NCBI GenBank assembly: GCA_012798365.1
Contig: JAAZNH010000196.1
Location: 1 to 10,419 of the forward strand
Direction of reading: 5' to 3'
DNA from: Methanomicrobiales archaeon
Lineage (GTDB): Archaea > Halobacteriota > Methanomicrobia > Methanomicrobiales > Methanospirillaceae
Length of the DNA: 10,419 nucleotides
The translations under genes and the position numbers were made by a program. Positions 5,202 to 10,419 of this stretch are shown here, piece after piece (the first letter of the stretch is position 1; every line of letters starts with the position of its first letter). The notes beneath the pieces were generated by a model, which was not told the DNA's origin, ran no database searches, and worked only from the letters and a program-made list of their open reading frames with translations.

Positions 5202-7010
5202 TCAAATCCGGCGGAACATCCCGTCCAGGTCTTTCCGCGTAAACCGGATAATGGTCGGGCGGCCATGGGGACAGGTGAAGGGATTTTTGGTATGCCGGAG
5301 CTGGTTCACGATCCGCTGGCACTGCTCCCGCGTGCAGACGGTGCCGGCTTTTACGGCCCCGCGGCAGGCAACTACCCGGGTGATCCGTTCCCGGTTTGTT
5401 ACGGACTCAGATGCCTGTTCGTTTGTCAGGTCGCTGATAATCTCATCGATAAGGACGGTATCTTCGATCCGGCCCAGCACGACCGGCACGGCCCGGACCA
5501 GGAACGAGTCGCCGCCAAATCCCTCAAGAACAAATCCCTCATCGGCAAGCGCGGGGATGAGATCGCGCAGGATGGCTGCCTCTTTTGGGGTACGGTGGAG
5601 GACGACCGGGCTGATGAGTTCCTGCGAGGGACGGCTGTCCGTCGGCTGGTCGCTGACCTGCTCGTAGAGGATGCGTTCATGTGCCGCATGCTGGTCGATG
5701 ATGAGAAGTTCCTCGGTCTTTGTCCGGGCAAGGATATAGATCCCGCCAAACTCGCCGATTACCTCGATCTCCGGCAGGAGCGAAGAGACGATGTACGTTG
5801 GTTCCGGATCGATGGCAAGCTCGGTCTGCCGGAGGCGCTGGTCGGTTGAGACCGTCCCGGCATGCGTGGTTTCTGCAACAACCGGTGCGGGAGAGCCTTC
5901 GCTGAACCCGTAGGGCACCGGGCGGGATGCCAGGATCCCCGGGGGTGCGGGTTCCCACGCAGCTGCTGGGGCTTCCGCAGCCGGGATAAGGTCGTTTGCA
6001 AGGAGCGTGTCGTTCACCGCACGCCGCACTGCTTCGGTGATCTCTTTCTCGCGCGAGAGCCGGATGTGTTTTTTTGTCGGGTGGACGTTCACATCCACAA
6101 GATCCGTGTCGATTGCAAGCGAGAGGAACGCGATGGGGAACCGGTCTTTCGGGAGGAGGGTGCCGTAACCGGCTTTGATCGCATCGCTGATGCCCGAGGA
6201 GGTGATATACCGCTGGTTGACGGAGATGAGCATGCGTGCCCGGTCCTTCCGGCAGAGCGCGGGGCGGGAAACAAAACCCCGGAGTTTCATAAACGGGAGC
6301 GATTGCTCGACCGGGATGAGGTCCCGGATCACGTCGCTCCCGAAGAGCCGTGCAATGGTATCGAGCGACCGCTCAGTCTGGTCAGTCACCAGCTGCTCCA
6401 TGCCATTATGGTAGAGATGGAATGCAATCTCCGGGTGCGAGAGGCAGATGCCCTCGAGAATATCGTGGATATGGGCAAGCTCGGTATTTTTGCTCTTCTG
6501 GAATTTTTTCCGGGCAGGAGTATTGAAGAAGAGATCTTCGACAAGGATGTTCGTACCGTCGGGAGCACCAATCCCGGATTTTTCCCGGACCGTGCCACCA
6601 TCAACCATCATCCGGGTCCCGGGGACTGCGCCGCTCATTGTTGGTTTGGTGATGAGCGTGACGCGGGCAACAGCAGCGACCGTTGCCAGGGCTTCGCCGC
6701 GGAAACCGAGCGTATGGATGGAATGGAGGTCCTCGATCGTGGTAATCTTGCTGGTGGCATGCGGGACAAACGCCAGCTCCGCATCGGCCGGTGACATGCC
6801 GCAGCCATTATCCACAACCCGGATGCTCGTGATGGTATCTTTGGACGAAGCCAGCTCAATGGTGATCGAATCCGCCCCGGCATCGATCGCATTCTCGACC
6901 AGTTCCTTGACAACCGAAGCCGGTCGCTCCACAACTTCGCCGGCAGCGATCTGGTTGATGGTTGCCGGGTCAAGGACGCGGATGCGGGGCTTTTCTTCCA
7001 GCCGGTTCAT
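5202..7010 (-). CDS. mutL: DNA mismatch repair protein MutL with endonuclease motif
   Basis: The second protein of mismatch repair: an ATP-gated dimer that is recruited by MutS and nicks DNA. It has 602 residues. The N-terminal GHKL ATPase (about 1-340) shows ELVENAIDAGA at 36-46, DNGCGM at 67-72, TLGFRGEAL at 100-108, FFNTPARKKF at 161-170 and DVNVHPTKKHIRL at 306-318. A Pro/Ala-rich linker runs from about 343 to 410. The C-terminal dimerisation domain contains DQHAAHERILYE at 439-450, which exactly fits the DQHA(X)2E(X)4E metal-site endonuclease motif, plus ACRGAVKAG from 548, CPHGRP at 580-585 and a terminal FRRI. It therefore belongs to the nicking MutL type of organisms that lack MutH, and no mutH is seen here. 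The start ATG overlaps the mutS stop as ATGA. An AAGG lies 10 nt upstream inside mutS. Confidence 0.97.
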   Translation of the reverse strand: MNRLEEKPRIRVLDPATINQIAAGEVVERPASVVKELVENAIDAGADSITIELASSKDTITSIRVVDNGCGMSPADAELAFVPHATSKITTIEDLHSIHTLGFRGEALATVAAVARVTLITKPTMSGAVPGTRMMVDGGTVREKSGIGAPDGTNILVEDLFFNTPARKKFQKSKNTELAHIHDILEGICLSHPEIAFHLYHNGMEQLVTDQTERSLDTIARLFGSDVIRDLIPVEQSLPFMKLRGFVSRPALCRKDRARMLISVNQRYITSSGISDAIKAGYGTLLPKDRFPIAFLSLAIDTDLVDVNVHPTKKHIRLSREKEITEAVRRAVNDTLLANDLIPAAEAPAAAWEPAPPGILASRPVPYGFSEGSPAPVVAETTHAGTVSTDQRLRQTELAIDPEPTYIVSSLLPEIEVIGEFGGIYILARTKTEELLIIDQHAAHERILYEQVSDQPTDSRPSQELISPVVLHRTPKEAAILRDLIPALADEGFVLEGFGGDSFLVRAVPVVLGRIEDTVLIDEIISDLTNEQASESVTNRERITRVVACRGAVKAGTVCTREQCQRIVNQLRHTKNPFTCPHGRPTIIRFTRKDLDGMFRRI

Positions 7011-9694
7011 GGTGTTTTATCCTTCTTCAAAGTGTTTTTCAGTTCCGCAAGGGTTGCCAGCGCCTGGATGGGCGTCATCTCATCCGGGTTCAGGCCGGCA
7101 AGGGCCTGGAGCGTCGGGTGCTCTGCAGCCGGGGAGTGTGCAGGAACGGGCGTGGCCTGGCTGTCATCGAAGAGCAGGATCTGGGTATAGCGCTGGGGTT
7201 TTGCACTGCCGGCAACCCCCCGGTTCATGCCCTCCGAGAGCAGGGTCTCGGCCCCCTCGGTCACTTTCTTCGGGATGCCGGCCAGGCGGGCAACATGGAT
7301 ACCATAGCTCTTGTCGGTTGCACCGGGGATCAGTTTCCGGAGGAAGACAACCTCCTCTTTTGTCTCGCGCACGGCAAAGTGGCAGTTCTTCACCCGCTTC
7401 AGGGTCTCTTCTTCGGTAATGATTTCATGGAAGTGGGTTGCAAAGAGGGTCTTGGGGCCGGCAGCTCCTTTACCGTGCAGGTACTCGAGCACAGCACGTG
7501 CGATCGAGCAACCGTCGATCGTGCTGGTGCCCCGGCCAATCTCATCAAGGATGACCAGGCTTCTCTGGGTAACATTGTTGAGGATATTTGCCAGTTCCAG
7601 CATCTCGACAAAGAACGTGCTCTGGCCGCTTGCCAGGTCATCGAATGCGCCAACGCGGGTGAAGACCCGGTCGATGATCCCGATGCTGGCGTGACGGGCC
7701 GGAACAAAACTGCCGGCCTGCGCCATGATGCAGATGAGGGCGGTTGCCCGCATGTACGTGGATTTACCGGCCATGTTGGCACCGGTAATGATCAGGATCT
7801 GGGTTCTGCTGCCGGAGAGGTCAGCATCGTTGGGCACAAATCCCCCGCTGACGCCCTGCTCGACCACCGGGTGGCGGCCGTCCCGGATGATGAGCGCATC
7901 ACTGGTGTCGAGCTGCGGGCGCACGTAGTTGCGGGTCTTTGCGGCTTCCGCAAGGGCAGTACTGACATCAAGGACTGCAATCCCCGCAGCAAGGGCCTGC
8001 AGGTCCGGAACGGATTTGCGCAGGGATTCTATCACACCGGTATAAAGTTCGCGTTCGAGTGCCAGCACTTTCTCATCAGCATTGGTGATGAGGGCCTCTT
8101 TCTCGCGGAGTTCGGGAAGCGTATAGCGCTCGCCGGTGGCAGCGGTCTGTTTGCGCTCGTAATGCGGCGGCACGAGCGGGAGGTTGGGTTTTGTAATGTC
8201 AATGTAGTACCCGAAGATCCGGTTATACCCTATCTTGAGCGATTTGATGCCGGTCTTCTCGCGCTCCTGCTCCTGCAGCTGCACGATCCAGTCCTTGCCG
8301 GAGTGCAGGACCGTGTTCATGGAATCAAGTTCGGGCGAGAACCCTTTCCGGATAACCCCGCCATTGCGTGCAATCGCAGGAGGTTCGTCAATGATGGCGC
8401 GCCGGATAAGAGAGATGGTCTCCGGAAGATCGCGTATCTCCTCAAGCGCTTCCTGCAGGTTTGCGGGAAGCTTGGTGCCCGTGCCGGAGACGGTCTGTTT
8501 GAGTTCGGGCACAACCGCAAGCGAATCAGCAAGGGCAATAAGGTCACGCGGCCCGGCATTCCCGTACGCTATCCGGGCGGCAATCCGCTCGATGTCCGCA
8601 AACCGCGCAAGGGAGGATCGCACGGAGAGCCGGCAGGCGGTATCGCAAAAAAAGTATTCCACGGCATCGAGCCGGGCATTGATCGCGGCGATATCGATCA
8701 GCGGCCGGATAAGCTGGCGGTGGAGGAGCCGGCTGCCCATCGGGGTCTTTGTCAGGTCAAGGCACGAGAAGAGGGTCGCGCTCTTCCGGTCCCCGCGAAT
8801 GCTCTCGGTCACCTCAAGATTGCGCAGCGTAATGGCATCGAGCATCATGGACTGCGAAGACGAGCGCAGGGACAGGGTCGTGATCTGCGGGAGTGTTGAG
8901 TGCTGGGTCTCCTGCGCATAGAGAAGGGCAGCGCCGGCAGCACCGGTTGCAACGGGGGTCTCACAGCCAAAACCGGTAAGGGATGCTACGTGGAACTGTG
9001 CAAGGAGCGCTTTTTCTGCCCGGTCCTGTCTGAAGGCATCATCGCGGAACCGGCTCACGACCACCCCGCGCCGGCCAAGGATTTCCAAAAGATGTTCCGG
9101 GACCGAGGACGGTACAATGCATTCAGCCGGATGATACCGCGCAATCTCGGACTGGAGGTTCTGGAGCGCCGGGTCATGATCCACCATTGAGACGAAAAAT
9201 TCTCCCGTGGAGATGTCAAGCATCGCCATGCCCCATGTCTGCCCTTTTGCATCGGGGCAGAGTGCCATAAGGTAGGTTGCCGCCTGCGAGGGAAGCATGG
9301 TGGAATCGATGACCGTCCCCGGCGTGATGATCCGGACCAGTTCGCGTTTCACGATCCCTTTTGCAGTCTTCGGGTCCTCGACCTGTTCGACAATCGCAAC
9401 CTTGTAGCCTTTGCCGACAAGTTTTGCCACATACCCTTCAGCTGCATGATAGGGGACGCCGGCAAGCGGGATTTTGTTGTCGCCGCTCTTTGACCGGGAT
9501 GTCAGGACAATGTCCAGCTCGCGGGCAATGAGCTCGGCATCACCATAGAATGTCTCGTAAAAATCCCCGATCCGGAAGAGCAGGACCGTGTCCGGGTTCT
9601 GGCCCTTGAGCTCCATGTACTGGCGCATGACCGGCGTGAGGCGGGCCCCTGCGTCATTGTTCTCCACCGGCTCCTTGTCGGGTGTGCGTGCCAT
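7007..9694 (-). CDS. mutS: DNA mismatch repair protein MutS
   Basis: Mismatch-recognition ATPase (MutS1 type) of 895 residues, full length. The N-terminal mismatch-binding domain carries the Phe-X-Glu reader motif in GDFYETF (Phe45, Glu47) and PLAGVPYHA just after it. The connector and lever/clamp domains follow without gaps. The ATPase has Walker A TGANMAGKST at 637-646 and Walker B VILDEIGRGTST with Asp717-Glu718, followed by the FATHFHE switch region. A helix-turn-helix near the end (SYGIHVARLAGIPKKV) and the tail MTPIQALATLAELKN complete the family pattern. It is the first gene of the mutS-mutL pair. No ribosome site precedes the ATG at 9694. A TATA-like ATTAAT about 30 nt upstream suggests a leaderless mRNA, which supports this start. 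Bacterial-type mutSL is patchy among archaea and is usually ascribed to old transfer from bacteria. Base use does not visibly differ from neighbouring genes. Confidence 0.97.
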   Translation of the reverse strand: MARTPDKEPVENNDAGARLTPVMRQYMELKGQNPDTVLLFRIGDFYETFYGDAELIARELDIVLTSRSKSGDNKIPLAGVPYHAAEGYVAKLVGKGYKVAIVEQVEDPKTAKGIVKRELVRIITPGTVIDSTMLPSQAATYLMALCPDAKGQTWGMAMLDISTGEFFVSMVDHDPALQNLQSEIARYHPAECIVPSSVPEHLLEILGRRGVVVSRFRDDAFRQDRAEKALLAQFHVASLTGFGCETPVATGAAGAALLYAQETQHSTLPQITTLSLRSSSQSMMLDAITLRNLEVTESIRGDRKSATLFSCLDLTKTPMGSRLLHRQLIRPLIDIAAINARLDAVEYFFCDTACRLSVRSSLARFADIERIAARIAYGNAGPRDLIALADSLAVVPELKQTVSGTGTKLPANLQEALEEIRDLPETISLIRRAIIDEPPAIARNGGVIRKGFSPELDSMNTVLHSGKDWIVQLQEQEREKTGIKSLKIGYNRIFGYYIDITKPNLPLVPPHYERKQTAATGERYTLPELREKEALITNADEKVLALERELYTGVIESLRKSVPDLQALAAGIAVLDVSTALAEAAKTRNYVRPQLDTSDALIIRDGRHPVVEQGVSGGFVPNDADLSGSRTQILIITGANMAGKSTYMRATALICIMAQAGSFVPARHASIGIIDRVFTRVGAFDDLASGQSTFFVEMLELANILNNVTQRSLVILDEIGRGTSTIDGCSIARAVLEYLHGKGAAGPKTLFATHFHEIITEEETLKRVKNCHFAVRETKEEVVFLRKLIPGATDKSYGIHVARLAGIPKKVTEGAETLLSEGMNRGVAGSAKPQRYTQILLFDDSQATPVPAHSPAAEHPTLQALAGLNPDEMTPIQALATLAELKNTLKKDKTP

Positions 9695-9695
9695 T

Positions 9696-9729
9696 GGTAC
9701 AGAAATGTACCGTTATCGATCCATTAATA
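9696..9729 (-). promoter_or_regulatory. Probable leaderless mutS promoter with palindrome
   Basis: On the minus strand TATTAAT (9723-9729) lies about 29-35 nt before the mutS ATG, which is where an archaeal TATA box would be if transcription began at or next to the start codon. Between them is the perfect inverted repeat GGTACATTTCTGTACC (9696-9711), ending 1 nt before the ATG. The position suits a repressor site or a 5' hairpin. Confidence 0.45.
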
Positions 9730-9754
9730 CCGATCTGATTGCGGCCGGCCCGGA

Positions 9755-10419
9755 TCAGGAGACCCTGCGGTACACGTACCACAGGATCAGCGGGGTGGAA
9801 AGGATGAGCGCAAAGAGCCCGTACACAAGACCAAGCGTGAACCCGATCTCGAGGAGGCGCATGGCCTGAGCAAAGAGATCGACAATGAACGGGATATTGC
9901 TGTACAGGATCATCGCGGCAAACAGGGACAACAGGAAGATGCCGATGGCAGCATTCTTCATGTCCTGCGTGCTCGGGGCAGCCGAGAGCACAAGGCTGAT
10001 GGTCAGGTACAGGTAGAGCAGGAACCATCCGTTGAAGGTGGTGAGAAGATTGGCCTGGATGGTGCTGAGAATGCCGGCCGTGAGTGCAAGAAGCATGTCA
10101 GGCGAGCTGATGGTCGAAGGAAAGACCGGAAAGGTGCAACCCAGGTAGTCCTGGAATACGGTTGTAATAACGGAGAGGAGAAACGGGAGGGCAAAAAGCG
10201 GGGCTGTGCTGATAATGACATCCCCCAGGTACGGGATAACCGGCTGGCTGTAGGTAACAGAACCCCCCTCTCTTGAGAAGAGTACAACATTTTTGATCTT
10301 TGCCCCGGTGAGAAGGCAGCCGGCAATATGGGCACACTCGTGGACAATGACCCCGGGAGCCCGCAGGATATAGTAAAAGAGCCGGAGCGGAACAGTAGCA
10401 GCCCATATGTGATCCAGGA
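9755..10419 (-). CDS. Polytopic membrane zinc-protease-like protein (M50-type HECAH), 5'-truncated by the window edge
   Basis: The reading frame stays open from the stop at 9755-9757 to the right edge (first full codon at 10417), giving 220 visible residues. The first in-frame ATG in the window, at 10096, is internal. Near the visible N-terminus, PGVIVHECAHIAG at 21-33 contains the zinc-binding HExxH signature (HECAH, DNA 10328-10342) embedded in a hydrophobic stretch. GGSV follows about 20 residues on, much as the GG segment follows the active-site helix in M50-like proteases. Four to five more hydrophobic segments follow, including STAPLFALPFLLSV, NGWFLLYLYLTISLVL and GIFLLSLFAAMILY. The usual second M50 motif with Asp-Gly is not seen. 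FNGW or APSTQD are possible substitutes. It is likely an integral-membrane metallopeptidase, with no substrate deducible. It precedes mutS by 60 nt, but mutS has its own promoter-like sequence, so a functional link is doubtful. Confidence 0.7.
   Translation of the reverse strand, partial: LDHIWAATVPLRLFYYILRAPGVIVHECAHIAGCLLTGAKIKNVVLFSREGGSVTYSQPVIPYLGDVIISTAPLFALPFLLSVITTVFQDYLGCTFPVFPSTISSPDMLLALTAGILSTIQANLLTTFNGWFLLYLYLTISLVLSAAPSTQDMKNAAIGIFLLSLFAAMILYSNIPFIVDLFAQAMRLLEIGFTLGLVYGLFALILSTPLILWYVYRRVS

Noticed and set aside
5862..6794. Open frame of 310 codons on + opposite mutL
   Set aside because: Antisense shadow of the MutL ATPase domain; no motif and low-complexity charged sequence.
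6962..8899. Open frame of 645 codons on + opposite mutS
   Set aside because: It lies fully antisense to the ATPase and core of MutS, whose motifs are intact. Long antisense frames are common in GC-rich genes, and the translation has no recognisable domain.
1..10419. CRISPR array, transposase, integrase or attachment site
   Set aside because: I saw no regularly spaced repeats, transposase motifs or tRNA-adjacent direct repeats on either strand.

Overview
The window reads as chromosomal DNA from a methanogenic archaeon, most probably of the order Methanomicrobiales (Methanoregula-like). This is inference from protein style and gene content. It carries the anaerobic (Cbi) cobalamin route, a bacterial-type mutS-mutL pair as found in mesophilic methanogens, a moderately high GC content, GGAG/GGTGA ribosome sites on some genes and probable leaderless starts on others. 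No 16S rRNA, mcr or other taxonomic marker is present, so the assignment is not proven.

Layout. Positions 1-2849 (+) hold the 3' part of a cobalamin operon: cbiH (its 5' end lies outside the window), cbiC, cbiD and cbiE. They are tightly packed: cbiC starts 53 nt inside cbiH, and cbiC/cbiD and cbiD/cbiE share ATGA overlaps. They encode successive ring-modifying steps of corrin synthesis. Positions 3088-3267 (+) encode a 59-residue protein with two predicted membrane helices. Positions 3268-3589 have no protein gene but are full of inverted repeats: a GC-rich double hairpin, then a run of smaller hairpins ending in oligo-T that could be a non-coding RNA or a terminator zone between convergent units.

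Everything from 3590 to the right edge is on the minus strand. In transcription order it is: a polytopic membrane protein with a HECAH zinc-protease motif (5' end outside the window), mutS, mutL, a MutY-family glycosylase, and a small Cys-containing protein resembling the C-terminal part of ATC-hydrolase/V4R-like families. mutS and mutL overlap by ATGA and form a mismatch-repair operon. The MutL has the DQHA(X)2E(X)4E endonuclease motif, consistent with MutH-independent repair. The glycosylase follows after 128 nt and is a divergent form: it has none of the four iron-sulphur cysteines, a Glu where MutY has its catalytic Asp, and a short C-terminal helical domain in place of the NUDIX-like domain.

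I found no CRISPR array, transposon, tRNA or rRNA, and no clear undescribed multi-gene system. The best leads are the divergent glycosylase, the CbiC lacking the family's catalytic His, and the structured spacer at 3319-3580.
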